In this document: piece after piece, positions 48,890-58,003 of the stretch | How positions within the stretch are numbered: position 1 is the stretch's first letter | Layout: each line of letters opens with the position of its first letter | Assembly (NCBI GenBank): GCA_013032095.1 | Contig: WQBJ01000001.1 | Coordinates: forward strand, 248,001 to 312,000 | From: Ruegeria atlantica | GTDB lineage: Bacteria > Pseudomonadota > Alphaproteobacteria > Rhodobacterales > Rhodobacteraceae | Direction: 5' to 3' | Length of the DNA: 64,000 nucleotides | Notes under the pieces: model-generated | What the model was told of the DNA's origin: nothing | Database searches by the model: none | Seen by the model: the letters and a program-made list of their open reading frames with translations, nothing else | Program-made: the position numbers and the translations under genes

Positions 48890-51784
48890 TTACGCTGCCG
48901 AGATCTTGCAGAGAGTCGCTTTGGTCTCCTGCATCTGGGTCACTGAATCGTAGCCATAGGTCTGGGCGGTGTTGGAACTTTCACCCAGCACATAGGGATC
49001 AGCACCTGCGGGGTATTTGTCCCGCAAATCCTTCCCTTGGTAATGGCCGCCGAAGTGGAATGGCATGAAGGCCACGCCGGCACCGACCCTGTTGGTCAGC
49101 ATCGCCATCACCTTGACCTTGCCGCCTTCGGGACCTTCAACCCAGACCTGTTGCCCATCACGGATACCAAGGTTGTTGGCATCGCGCGGGTTGATCTCGA
49201 CGAACATGTCTTGCTGCAGCTCGGCCAGCCACGGGTTCGACCGAGTCTCCTCGCCGCCGCCCTCATATTCGACCAAACGACCTGACGTGAGGATTATCGG
49301 ATAATCCTTTGAAAAGTCGTTCTTCTGGATCGAGGCATAAAGGGTCGGAAGGCGATAGGCCTGCCGGTCCTCGTAGGTCGGATAGTCTTCCACCAGATCG
49401 CGCCGGTTCGTATAGAGCGGCTCGCGATGGAGTGGGATCGGATCCGGGAAAGTCCAGACGACCGCGCGGGCTTTTGCGTTCCCGAAGGGCGCACACCCAT
49501 GCTCGATCGCGACCCGCTGGATGCCGCCCGAAAGGTCGGTTTTCCAGTTGGTCTTTGGACCCGCAACGGCGTCGATAGCCGCGCGTTCCTCGGGCGTCAG
49601 GTCACCGTCCCAGCCAAGGTCCATCAGCATCTGCATCGTGAATTCAGGATATCCATCCTGAATTTCCGATCCGGCGCTATAGACCCCTTCGGCCAGCAGG
49701 TTATCTCCATCGCGTTCCACACCGAAACGGGCGCGGAATGTCAGGCCGCCTTCGGCTACCGGTTTGGACATGTCATAGAGGTTTGGAGTCCCCGTATGAC
49801 CCATTTCTGGCGTTCCCCAGCAAGGCCACGGCAAACCATAGTACTCGCCGTCGTTCGGTCCACCAATGGCTTGCAGCGTGGTTCTGTCGAACGTGTGCTG
49901 GTTGGCCATATGGCTTTTCAGACGTTCAGGCGATTGCCCGGTATATCCGATGGTCCAGAGGCCCCTGTTGAACTCACGTGTGATGCTTTCAACATTCGGG
50001 GTTTCGGGATCTTCCATTTCGATATTGCGGAAGAACCGATCTGCCCAGCCGAACTTGTTGGCGAACTTGGCCATGATGACTTCGTCCGGCAGGCTTTCGA
50101 ACAACGGTTCCACCACCTTGTCACGCCACTGTAGCGACCGGTTCGAGGCCGTGACCGAGCCACGGGTTTCGAACTGCGTACAGGCGGGTAACAAGTAGAC
50201 GCCATCGGTGCGGTCATGCAGAACGGCGGAAACGGTGGGATACGGGTCGATCACGACCAGCATGTCCAGCTTCTCCATCGCCGTCTTCATTTCCGGTCCC
50301 CGCGTTTGCGAGTTCGGAGCATGACCCCAAAGGACCATGGCGCGGACGTTGTTGTCCTGATCCATGTTTGCCGGGTCTTCCAGAACACCGTCGATCCAGC
50401 GGGAAACAGGGATGCCGCGCTCATTCTGTAGCGGCTTGTCCTTGCCTTCCTTGTCCTTGATCGTGGCAAACTGACCAGCCAGCCATTCCGGTTCTTCACC
50501 CCAGACACGCGCCCAGTGCCCCCAGGCACCTGCGGATAGGCCGTAATAGCCGGGCAGGGTGTGGGACAGAACACCAAGGTCCGTCGCGCCCTGCACATTG
50601 TCATGGCCGCGGAAGATGTTGGTACCTCCACCCGATGTGCCCATGTTGCCCAGAGCAAGCTGGAGCACGCAGTAGGCTCGGGTGTTGTTATTGCCATTGG
50701 TGTGCTGCGTACCGCCCATACACCAGATCACCGTACCGGGACGGTTGTTGGCCATGGTGCGGGCCACGCGGCGCAACTGAGAGCCGGGCGTGCCGGTGAC
50801 GCGTTCAACCTCATCCGGGTTCCACTTGGCAACCTCTTCACGGATCTGGTCCATACCCCAGACACGGGTGCGGATGAACTCTTTGTCCTCCCAGCCGTTG
50901 TCGAAGATGTGCCACAGGATACCCCAAACCAAAGCGACGTCCGTGCCGGGGCGGAAGCGGACATATTCATCCGCATGCGCCGCGGTGCGCGTAAAGCGCG
51001 GGTCGCAGACGATCAGCGGGGCGTTGTTCTGCTCTTTCGCGCGCAGAACGTGCAGCAGCGAGACGGGATGCGCCTCGGCCGGGTTGCCGCCGATGATGAA
51101 GATGGCCCGAGAGTTATGGATGTCGTTGTACGAATTGGTCATGGCGCCGTAGCCCCATGTATTCGCAACACCCGCAACGGTGGTTGAGTGGCAGATACGG
51201 GCCTGATGGTCCACGTTGTTCGTGCCCCAGTAGGCGGCGAACTTGCGGAACAGATAGGCCTGTTCGTTATTGTGCTTCGCCGAGCCCAGCCAGTACACGC
51301 TGTCTGGCCCGGATTCTTCGCGGATGCTCATCATGCCGTCGCCGATCTCGTTGATCGCCTCTTCCCAGCTGATCCGCTTCCACTCGCCACCTTCCTTTTT
51401 CATCGGATACTTGAGGCGGCGTTCGCCATGGGCGTGCTCGCGAACCGAGGCCCCCTTGGCGCAGTGTGCACCCAGATTGAACGGGCTGTCCCAACCGGGT
51501 TCCTGCCCGATCCAGACGCCGTTCTGCACTTCGGCAACGACTGTACAGCCAACCGAACAATGGGTGCATACGGATTTGATATTTTCCACGGCAGTGTTTG
51601 CCGCTGTCTGGGCGCTGGCTGGCGTCACGGTTCCACCCGTGGCGCTGATCGCGGCGAGGCCGCCGATCGTCAGGCCCGAGCCACGCAGGAATGCGCGGCG
51701 ATCGACGGTTTTCTCGCCGATCTGGGACAGGATACTTGTCCGCTGGGGGCGTCTCGCAACCCCGTTGGTCTTTTTCCTTAGCAT
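48890..51784 (-). CDS. fdhA: Formate dehydrogenase catalytic (alpha) subunit, W/Mo-bis-MGD enzyme
   Basis: 964 residues. Tat signal with the twin arginines in [10 protein letters not shown] (Arg29-30) and cleavage near PASAQT, so periplasmic. 4Fe-4S cysteines 73, 76, 80 and 108. The metal ligand is Cys198 in [11 protein letters not shown], followed by the invariant [12 protein letters not shown]; no in-frame TGA, so no selenocysteine. The C-terminal molybdopterin-dinucleotide domain includes [20 protein letters not shown]. Oxidises formate to CO2. The adjacent tungstate importer suggests tungsten as metal (inference). Confidence 0.95.
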   Translation of the reverse strand: MLRKKTNGVARRPQRTSILSQIGEKTVDRRAFLRGSGLTIGGLAAISATGGTVTPASAQTAANTAVENIKSVCTHCSVGCTVVAEVQNGVWIGQEPGWDSPFNLGAHCAKGASVREHAHGERRLKYPMKKEGGEWKRISWEEAINEIGDGMMSIREESGPDSVYWLGSAKHNNEQAYLFRKFAAYWGTNNVDHQARICHSTTVAGVANTWGYGAMTNSYNDIHNSRAIFIIGGNPAEAHPVSLLHVLRAKEQNNAPLIVCDPRFTRTAAHADEYVRFRPGTDVALVWGILWHIFDNGWEDKEFIRTRVWGMDQIREEVAKWNPDEVERVTGTPGSQLRRVARTMANNRPGTVIWCMGGTQHTNGNNNTRAYCVLQLALGNMGTSGGGTNIFRGHDNVQGATDLGVLSHTLPGYYGLSAGAWGHWARVWGEEPEWLAGQFATIKDKEGKDKPLQNERGIPVSRWIDGVLEDPANMDQDNNVRAMVLWGHAPNSQTRGPEMKTAMEKLDMLVVIDPYPTVSAVLHDRTDGVYLLPACTQFETRGSVTASNRSLQWRDKVVEPLFESLPDEVIMAKFANKFGWADRFFRNIEMEDPETPNVESITREFNRGLWTIGYTGQSPERLKSHMANQHTFDRTTLQAIGGPNDGEYYGLPWPCWGTPEMGHTGTPNLYDMSKPVAEGGLTFRARFGVERDGDNLLAEGVYSAGSEIQDGYPEFTMQMLMDLGWDGDLTPEERAAIDAVAGPKTNWKTDLSGGIQRVAIEHGCAPFGNAKARAVVWTFPDPIPLHREPLYTNRRDLVEDYPTYEDRQAYRLPTLYASIQKNDFSKDYPIILTSGRLVEYEGGGEETRSNPWLAELQQDMFVEINPRDANNLGIRDGQQVWVEGPEGGKVKVMAMLTNRVGAGVAFMPFHFGGHYQGKDLRDKYPAGADPYVLGESSNTAQTYGYDSVTQMQETKATLCKISAA

Positions 51785-51916
51785 TGGTTTCCTCCCTTGC
51801 GCGCCGTGTAAGCCACGGCTGGCTTGGTACTGCTGATGCCGACGTCAGGGCCAATCGCAACCGTCAGTCGGTTGGTGACATCGTCCGGTCAGGAAACCGG
51901 GCGTAGTCGAGGCGGC

Positions 51917-52105
51917 TTAGAAGCGCGCGCTGTCCAGGTAAGCGCGGGTGTGCGCTGTGTCCTGCATGCGGGTTTCGTCCGTGGGCAGCTCGGCTGCTTC
52001 GGCTTTTCCGCTTAGGGTGGCTGCGGCAACGGCAGCGGGTGCTGCGGTTCCGGCCAGTTTTAGGAAGTCGCGGCGCGTTGCGCCTTCTTCCTTGGTCTTG
52101 CTCAT
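51917..52105 (-). CDS. Small Tat-signal protein of FDH loci
   Basis: 62 residues from ATG 52105, with the strong SD AAGGAGGAG; an in-frame start at 52123 lacks one. Twin-arginine motif TRRDFLKLAG, an Ala-rich hydrophobic part, then a short acidic tail (ELPTDETRMQDTAHTRAYLDS). This matches the 'formate dehydrogenase region Tat target' family, found only near such enzymes. Its role is unknown; it may be a subunit or aid export of FdhA. Confidence 0.87.
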   Translation of the reverse strand: MSKTKEEGATRRDFLKLAGTAAPAAVAAATLSGKAEAAELPTDETRMQDTAHTRAYLDSARF

Positions 52106-52166
52106 GGGCTCCTCCTTTCCCATTTGCGATCTAGCGCCAATTCGGGCGCTGGCGAGTATTGGCGGA

Positions 52167-52778
52167 TCACCCCGCCGTCATTCGGAAGGCTTCACGCTCT
52201 ATCTCCATGAACACCCGACCGGCAGTACCGACCGAGGCATAGAGAACCGAGTTTTCAGCGGCTTCCAAATCCGAATAGAAATGCGTGGCCCAGGGGCCCA
52301 CATGTTTGCTCCAGAACGCCTTTTGATCCTCCAGAGACGCAGGCGCGCCGAAGCGACCAACAATCATGCCCGCCATCATCTCCATCAGCGAGGCGATGTT
52401 ATCCTCGGGCTCAAACACGTTTTGTGCTCGCGTGATGCCGCGTGCGGCCATGTCGTTGCGCAGCTGCGCCAGAGGTTTCTCGTTCAGGAAACCTGTCAGG
52501 TAGAAGCTGGCATAGGGCAGCAACTCACCCCGGCCAAGCCCGATGAACAGAGCGTTGAACTCGCGTTCCGCGGCGGCAGGCTTTGTTACTTTGGCAACAC
52601 GGGCCATGGCCTGAATGGCTTGGCCGAGTTCGGTCTCGTCGCCCGTCAGGCCCGACATCTGGTTCAGAAGCAACTGATCGGGGGGCGCTGCCAGCAGCAG
52701 ACCGAGGAAATTGTAGAAATCCGCGCGCAGGCGATCCTCTGCTGAGATATCCAGATTGTGCGCGTTGTCTGCGGTCAT
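52167..52778 (-). CDS. TorD/DmsD-family chaperone for FdhA
   Basis: 203 residues from ATG 52778, preceded by GAAGG; a TTG at 52799 would add seven residues. All-helical with the family elements LRADFYNFLGLLLAAPP, EFNALFIGLGRGELLPYASFYLTGFL and WATHFYSDLEAA. Members bind Tat signals of molybdo- and tungstoenzymes and hold the protein until cofactor insertion. Context points to FdhA as client. Four bp after the DUF3306 stop. Confidence 0.9.
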   Translation of the reverse strand: MTADNAHNLDISAEDRLRADFYNFLGLLLAAPPDQLLLNQMSGLTGDETELGQAIQAMARVAKVTKPAAAEREFNALFIGLGRGELLPYASFYLTGFLNEKPLAQLRNDMAARGITRAQNVFEPEDNIASLMEMMAGMIVGRFGAPASLEDQKAFWSKHVGPWATHFYSDLEAAENSVLYASVGTAGRVFMEIEREAFRMTAG

Positions 52779-52782
52779 TCGG

Positions 52783-53355
52783 TCATCCTTCAAATTCAAA
52801 TTTCATGCGACGCGGGGCAGGGGGCAGTTCGACCTCTTCCGGCTCTTCCGCTTCAGCAACCAAAACTGGCTGGGGTGCAGGGTCTTCCTCCAAGTCGGGC
52901 TCCAAATCGGTTTCCGGCACTTCGGGTTCGTCTTCTGAACGGGGCTCTTCAGCCTCGGCAGCCAAGGCCTCGATATGGGCCAGCATGCCTTTGCCGACCT
53001 GATAGGCTGTTGGAATATTCTCGATCACGCAGGCGGCGTCGGTATAGTCCTCGCCGTAATCAACCAGCCCATCCACGTTGGCCAGTACCGGGTTCAGCCG
53101 CCACAACCGGCGCAGGGCGCGACGGCGCAGGCGGTCGGGTATTGCCTTGGCCATGAAACCCGAAACATCATCTCCGGCCTGCAACTGATCGGGATCGGGC
53201 AGGTTGAACTCGGCTAGAATCTCGGCGTCGCTCTTTTCTTCCAGCTCGGCCTGCTGAGCGGCGATAGCTTGTTCTTCGGCCGCGAAAACTTCCGCTTCGG
53301 TTTCCGCCTGAACGGCGGCTTTGCGGCGGGACCAGAAATCGCGGGCTTGCGTCAT
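52783..53355 (-). CDS. DUF3306 protein of the FDH operon
   Basis: 190 residues. Begins FWSRRKAAVQ and has IPDRLRRRALRRLWRLNPVLANVDGLVDYGEDYTDA, the DUF3306 core. Then an acidic, Pro-rich tail ending FEFEG. No membrane segment. Known only from its association with formate dehydrogenase genes; function unknown. ATGA overlap with DUF3305 upstream. Confidence 0.88.
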   Translation of the reverse strand: MTQARDFWSRRKAAVQAETEAEVFAAEEQAIAAQQAELEEKSDAEILAEFNLPDPDQLQAGDDVSGFMAKAIPDRLRRRALRRLWRLNPVLANVDGLVDYGEDYTDAACVIENIPTAYQVGKGMLAHIEALAAEAEEPRSEDEPEVPETDLEPDLEEDPAPQPVLVAEAEEPEEVELPPAPRRMKFEFEG

Positions 53356-53906
53356 TGCACGATCCTCCGCGGCGCGCGGTAGACGTCTGAGTCCTGACGG
53401 ATACGCGCATCACCCTTGCCGTCTTCTACAAGGTCTGTCCGTTTCTTGTCGCGGCGGCGTTTGACGAAGACCTCATCACGGTGATGTTCCAGCGCGAAAT
53501 CCCGAACCCAAGCGATCAGCCCTTCGGACATCGGAATCTTCTCAACGATCTCTTCTCCGGTATCCGCATAGTCTTGCCCTTCGAACGGGGACGCCGTGAC
53601 AAGCACCGCGTCCATCGGGCGTTCGTCATCCAGCGCATCGCGTAGAACAAGGTAGATCGAAGGTTGCCCATCCGACAGGTTGACCATGTAGGCCTCGGTC
53701 TCGTCAGCCCAGAGGGTTAGGGGAAGGGTCGCGGCGTGATATTCAACAGCTTCACCTTCGCGGCGCAACTCCTGCCAGTCGGCAGGCCCAGCACCGGGCA
53801 GCACGGCGACGGCGCGCCAGTTCCATTTCGCCCAGCGAGTAACACCGGGTGTTTTGCGAACGACGACGCCGATTGGCATTTCAATCTGGCTTGCGGCCTT
53901 GGCCAC
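53352..53906 (-). CDS. DUF3305 protein of the FDH operon
   Basis: About 184 residues. The start is placed at the GTG at 53906 because GGGGAGGAG lies 3-5 nt upstream; an ATG at 53942 is the alternative and would add 12 residues. Core IEMPIGVVVRKTPGVTRWAKWNW, typical DUF3305, with a basic C-terminus (KRRRDKKRTDL). First gene of the FDH operon. Function unknown; in relatives it always travels with DUF3306 and FDH. Probably cytoplasmic. Confidence 0.85.
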   Translation of the reverse strand: MAKAASQIEMPIGVVVRKTPGVTRWAKWNWRAVAVLPGAGPADWQELRREGEAVEYHAATLPLTLWADETEAYMVNLSDGQPSIYLVLRDALDDERPMDAVLVTASPFEGQDYADTGEEIVEKIPMSEGLIAWVRDFALEHHRDEVFVKRRRDKKRTDLVEDGKGDARIRQDSDVYRAPRRIVQ

Positions 53907-53963
53907 TGACTCCTCCCCGAAAGGCTCTCCCCTGCCTTCCATGGCGTCTACTATGGTACACAA

Positions 53964-54085
53964 ATCACCTTTGTGCCAAGTATGAAATGTCTGACGATTT
54001 AGCGATCACCTTTATTTTATTGGGTGTTACCTTAGCTTATTGATCGGGTATCCCTATTTGTTTCACGATTTCGTCAGGTGTTACC
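53964..54085. promoter_or_regulatory. Direct repeats in the divergent FDH control region
   Basis: ATCACCTTT occurs at 53964-53972 and 54005-54013 (41 bp apart), and GGTGTTACC at 54023-54031 and 54077-54085 (54 bp apart). The spacings are near four and five helical turns. Both pairs lie in the gap between DUF3305 (minus strand) and the polyferredoxin (plus strand) and may bind a regulator. Confidence 0.45.
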
Positions 54086-54155
54086 AACCGCCGGATTGCT
54101 TGTCTGGGAATACGGTCTACTGTGCTAAGCGAAGGGAATATGTCCGGGGGAGGAT

Positions 54156-56111
54156 ATGAGTACCAAACTTTTGCTTTGCAATTGCGTCGGCAGCCAAACT
54201 GTTGACGGCGACAATATTGGTGTGGCGTGCCAAGTTGACTGCTCCAAAACACATAAGGCGCTTTGCACCGATGAATTGAGCGTAGCAGCAGAGTTATTGA
54301 AAGAGGGCGAGCAGGTTGTGATTGCCTGCGGGCAGGAGCAAGAGGTGTTTCGAGCCCTTGCTGATGAATTGAATGTCGAAGCGCCGGGATTTGTGGACCT
54401 GCGCGACCGCGCCGGGTGGTCTGAGCAGGGCAGTGACGCAACGCCCAAGATGGCCGCTTTGGCCGCCGAGTCGCTGCTGCCGCAACCAATCACGCCCAGT
54501 TTAGACGTCTACAGCGACGGCACCTGTTTCATTGTCGGGCCCGGTGAGGTTGCCTTTGATCTGGCCGAGTGGCTGTCTTCTGTTTTGGCAGTGACGGTTT
54601 TGCTGACAGATGACGAACAGCCAATGACGCGGGCGTTTGACGTGGTGCGCGGACAACTTCGGTCGCTGAACGGTGCATTGGGCGGGTTCTCTTTGCAATT
54701 AAACAGCCTGCAGCAACTTCAACCGGGTGGCCGTGGGGCCTTTGCGTGGTCCAAGCCTCGCGATGGGGCGCGTTCGACCTGTGACATTGTCATTGATTTG
54801 TCCGGAGGCACCCCCTTCGTTCAAGCTCCCGCCAAGCGCGAAGGGTATTTGCGGGCCGATCCCAAAGATACGGTTGCCGTAGAACGCCTGGCCTTCGAGG
54901 CCGCCCAACTGGTCGGCACGTTTGAAAAGCCGCTCTATGTGCGGATAGAGGAGACGCTCTGCGCCCATTCTCGCGCCGAGCAGGTCGCCTGTACCAACTG
55001 TCTGGATATCTGCCCAACGGGTGCAATCACACCAGCGGGCGAGCATGTCTCTATCGACCCAATGGTATGCGCCGGATGCGGTGAATGCGCAGCGGTATGT
55101 CCTTCGACCGCGATTACCTACGAGGACCCACCGGTATCGGCCCTGTTATCGCGCATGCACATTCTGGCGCGGACCTATCGCCGGGCAGGGGGTGAGGCCC
55201 CCCGTCTTTTGGTTCATGACGCGTATGGGGCCGAGATGATCCGACTGGCTGCTCGTTTTGGGCGTGGTTTGCCTGCGGATGTCATCCCACTTGAGTTGAA
55301 CGTGATCTCGGGCTTTGGTCATGCCGAGATGCTGGCTGCTCTGGCGCATGGTTTCGCTCGGGTCGATGTTTTAATGGCCCCGACTACAGAACGTGATGCA
55401 TTGGGCCGAGAACTGGCGTTGGCCCAGGCGATTGCTGGGCCGGACGGGGTGGGGTTGATCGATGAGGCCGACCCGGATGCAATGACAGACCTGCTCTATG
55501 AGCAGGACGTACCACAACCTCTTGCCGACCCGGTTCTGCCGCTGGGCAACCGAAGGCAAATCGCGCGGCTGTCGGCACAGGCGTTGAACCCGCAGGCCGA
55601 GGCGCCTCTGCCGCTGCCAGAGAACGCGCCCTATGGGGCCGTTGCCGTGAAAACGGATGCCTGTACGCTGTGTCTGAGCTGCGTGTCGCTGTGTCCGTCC
55701 GGTGCATTGATCGACAACCCGGATAAACCGCAACTGAACTTTCAGCAGGACGCTTGTCTACAATGTGGTCTGTGCAAGGGCATCTGCCCAGAGAACGCGA
55801 TTACTCTTGTCCCGCAACTGGACCTCAGCGATGCGGCCTTGTCTCAGCAGGTGCTGAATGAGGAGGAGCCTTTTGCATGCGTCGAATGCGGCGCATTGTT
55901 TGGAGTGAAGTCCACTGTCGAACGGATTATGGAGAAGCTCTCGGGTACGCATCCGATGTTTGCCACCTCGGACAAAGCGCGGATGATCCAGATGTGCGAC
56001 AACTGCCGTGTCAACGCGCAGTTCCAGCAGCAGGACAATCCGTTCCAGTCGAAACCGAAACCCAAGGTCGTTACGACCGAAGACTATTTTTCACAACGAA
56101 AGGATCATTGA
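54156..56111 (+). CDS. Polyferredoxin (multi-4Fe-4S protein) of the FDH locus
   Basis: 651 residues. N-terminus LLLCNCVGSQTVDGDNIG with further cysteines. A middle ferredoxin pair has CTNCLDICPTGAI and CAGCGECAAVCPSTAI, and a C-terminal pair has CTLCLSCVSLCPSGAL and CLQCGLCKGICPENAI. Late cysteines (FACVECGALFG; MCDNCRVN) may hold another metal. No signal peptide, so cytoplasmic, unlike FdhA-C. Similar proteins recur divergently beside FDH3 operons; electron transfer or sulfur/metal-cofactor delivery are both possible. SD GGGGGAGG before ATG. Confidence 0.88.
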   Translation: MSTKLLLCNCVGSQTVDGDNIGVACQVDCSKTHKALCTDELSVAAELLKEGEQVVIACGQEQEVFRALADELNVEAPGFVDLRDRAGWSEQGSDATPKMAALAAESLLPQPITPSLDVYSDGTCFIVGPGEVAFDLAEWLSSVLAVTVLLTDDEQPMTRAFDVVRGQLRSLNGALGGFSLQLNSLQQLQPGGRGAFAWSKPRDGARSTCDIVIDLSGGTPFVQAPAKREGYLRADPKDTVAVERLAFEAAQLVGTFEKPLYVRIEETLCAHSRAEQVACTNCLDICPTGAITPAGEHVSIDPMVCAGCGECAAVCPSTAITYEDPPVSALLSRMHILARTYRRAGGEAPRLLVHDAYGAEMIRLAARFGRGLPADVIPLELNVISGFGHAEMLAALAHGFARVDVLMAPTTERDALGRELALAQAIAGPDGVGLIDEADPDAMTDLLYEQDVPQPLADPVLPLGNRRQIARLSAQALNPQAEAPLPLPENAPYGAVAVKTDACTLCLSCVSLCPSGALIDNPDKPQLNFQQDACLQCGLCKGICPENAITLVPQLDLSDAALSQQVLNEEEPFACVECGALFGVKSTVERIMEKLSGTHPMFATSDKARMIQMCDNCRVNAQFQQQDNPFQSKPKPKVVTTEDYFSQRKDH

Positions 56112-56833
56112 AGCTGTAAAGGAGCGCCCAGATCGGCGGCTTTGATGGCCGAGACGAAGGCTAGAATCGCGTCCAGTTCGTCCAGAGTCATCTCGACCGG
56201 GTGAATGGGCGATGGGCGTTCTGGGGCGAAAGGCAGAGTAACCCCGTCGATCTGTGTAAAGGCGGGGTGGGGGTTCAGCGCAAAGAAGGCCTCGAACCGC
56301 TCCGACCAGTCCGGCATTGCACGCAGCACCGCAAAAGACGGGGTCGAGCCCAGACCGTTCATCCGGTTTTGTGGCCCGATCACATGGCAGCGTCCGCAAT
56401 GGGTCATCGACAGCTCCTCACCCCGTGCGGCGTCCCCTTCGATCACTATGTCTTCTTGTGTGGTTGCGACTTCGAAACTGGCCGAGAAGGGCGCGCCCTG
56501 TTCCGGAGTAAAGCTTTCGACTGTGTTCTTGCCGATATCGGACAGCAGCCAGTCGCGGAATCGTTCGTGTTTGGCGTCGTCTCCGATACGCAGGTGATAT
56601 ATCACACCGTCGCGGGCAAAGACCGGGTCGCCAGGCGCAGCAGTTTCCAGCACTAAAACGCCCGCTTCGTCGGGAATAACGCGTATCCCGGTCTTGAGCG
56701 AGAAGCGTGGAAGAATATGTTGCAACAGACCAGAGTCTTTTACCTCGGCCGGGGCGGCGAGCCCCAACGCCTCTTGCGACCAAGAGGGGCTGGTAGAGAG
56801 CGTCAGGCTCAGGCACAAAAGGACAAAGCGCAT
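56105..56833 (-). CDS. Cytochrome c with a truncated TupA-like domain
   Basis: 242 residues. Signal peptide to about SWSQ. Residues 33-120 align with TupA in two blocks: DSGLLQHILPRFSLKTGIRV (34-53) with TupA 37-56, and GDP-(V)F-GVI-...-ERFRDWL-..GK.T.ES (68-117) with TupA 213-258; about 150 residues between them are missing, as is the TTST ligand motif. A cytochrome c domain follows, heme site HCGRCH at 145-150, Met ligand probably in NRMNGLG or later. Periplasmic. Convergent with the polyferredoxin (7-bp overlap). Possibly an electron acceptor of FDH. Confidence 0.85.
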   Translation of the reverse strand: MRFVLLCLSLTLSTSPSWSQEALGLAAPAEVKDSGLLQHILPRFSLKTGIRVIPDEAGVLVLETAAPGDPVFARDGVIYHLRIGDDAKHERFRDWLLSDIGKNTVESFTPEQGAPFSASFEVATTQEDIVIEGDAARGEELSMTHCGRCHVIGPQNRMNGLGSTPSFAVLRAMPDWSERFEAFFALNPHPAFTQIDGVTLPFAPERPSPIHPVEMTLDELDAILAFVSAIKAADLGAPLQLQ

Positions 56834-56897
56834 GGCTCAACCTAGCGGCCCGGCCCCAAATGCGTCAAATAAACTGAATGAGACGGAGACACATGCA

Positions 56898-56945
56898 ATG
56901 AAATTCAACCACATGGTTGGGCACCCCAAAGGAGAAAAGGCATGA
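56898..56945 (+). CDS. Possible 15-residue leader peptide before apbC
   Basis: ATG 56898 has GGAG 9 nt upstream and opens MKFNHMVGHPKGEKA, whose TGA overlaps the apbC ATG (ATGA). A palindrome CAACCAcaTGGTTG (56906-56919) lies within it. It could couple translation or gate the apbC SD. Seen: SD, ATG, stop overlap. Translation unproven. Confidence 0.35.
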   Translation: MKFNHMVGHPKGEKA

Positions 56946-58003
56946 GTGTTCGTGATGCGGTTCTGGCGAACCTGAAAAAGATCACCGATCCTGTGTCCGG
57001 TCAGGATATCGTTAGTGCAGGCGTCGTCCGCGCGCTGAATGTCGAAGGCGACACAGTTCGTTTCGTGCTGGAAATTGATCCCAAGCAGGCTGAGAGGATG
57101 GAACCCGTTCGCGCCGCCGCCGAACAGGCCGCTCAGATGGTCGAAGGGATCGACAAGGTCTCGGCCATGATGACCGCGCATTCCGATAAGGCACCGCCGG
57201 ATCTGAAGCCCAAACCAAAGCCATCGCAGACCGGACCGCAGGCCGTTCCGGGTGTGGACCGGATTATTGCCGTGGCTTCGGGCAAAGGCGGCGTCGGTAA
57301 ATCCACCGTTTCTGCCAACCTCGCTTGTGCGTTGGCCGCTGAAGGTCGTCGCGTTGGTCTGTTGGACGCCGATGTCTATGGGCCATCGCAGCCTCGGATG
57401 CTGGGTGTCTCTGGTCGCCCTGCCAGCCCGGACGGAAAGACCATCCTGCCGCTGCGCAATCACGGTGTCACCATGATGTCGATGGGCTTGATGACCAATG
57501 AAGGGCAGGCGGTCGTCTGGCGTGGCCCCATGCTGATGGGGGCGCTGCAACAGATGATGAATCAGGTGCAATGGGGCGCGCTCGACGTGCTGATCGTCGA
57601 CTTGCCGCCCGGCACCGGCGACGTACAACTTACGCTGAGCCAGAAGTTCAAGGTGGACGGTGCAATCGTTGTTTCTACCCCGCAGGACGTCGCCCTGATC
57701 GACGCCCGCAAGGGAATCGATATGTTCAATCAGCTAAAGACGCCGATCGTCGGGATGATCGAGAATATGTCGACTCATATTTGCTCGAACTGCGGGCATG
57801 AGGAGCACGTGTTCGGTCATGGCGGTGTTGCGTCCGAGGCCGAGGCGCTGGGCGTCCCGCTGTTGGGGGAAATCCCGCTGCATCTGGACATCCGGGTCGC
57901 GGCTGACGGAGGTGCGCCCATCGTGGTCAGCAAGCCCGAAAGCGCGCAGGCCGAGGCGTTCCGCAAGATAGCCCGCGACATGATCGCAAAGGGCAACGCA
58001 TGA
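56942..58003 (+). CDS. apbC: Mrp/ApbC-type Fe-S cluster carrier ATPase
   Basis: 353 residues. An N-terminal MIP18-type domain at 1-100 (VLANLKKITDPVSGQDIVSAGVV) and a deviant Walker A in ASGKGGVGKSTVSANLA about residue 112. The NBP35 core follows with VDLPPGTGDVQLT and the cluster-binding CSNCG (MSTHICSNCGH). Carries and delivers Fe-S clusters; here next to FDH genes and the polyferredoxin, so perhaps for FDH maturation. Overlaps the next gene by ATGA. SD AAAGGAG. Confidence 0.92.
   Translation: MSVRDAVLANLKKITDPVSGQDIVSAGVVRALNVEGDTVRFVLEIDPKQAERMEPVRAAAEQAAQMVEGIDKVSAMMTAHSDKAPPDLKPKPKPSQTGPQAVPGVDRIIAVASGKGGVGKSTVSANLACALAAEGRRVGLLDADVYGPSQPRMLGVSGRPASPDGKTILPLRNHGVTMMSMGLMTNEGQAVVWRGPMLMGALQQMMNQVQWGALDVLIVDLPPGTGDVQLTLSQKFKVDGAIVVSTPQDVALIDARKGIDMFNQLKTPIVGMIENMSTHICSNCGHEEHVFGHGGVASEAEALGVPLLGEIPLHLDIRVAADGGAPIVVSKPESAQAEAFRKIARDMIAKGNA

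Noticed and set aside
51160-51220. Possible selenocysteine site in fdhA
   Set aside because: The metal-ligand codon at residue 198 is a Cys codon; no in-frame TGA and no need for a SECIS.
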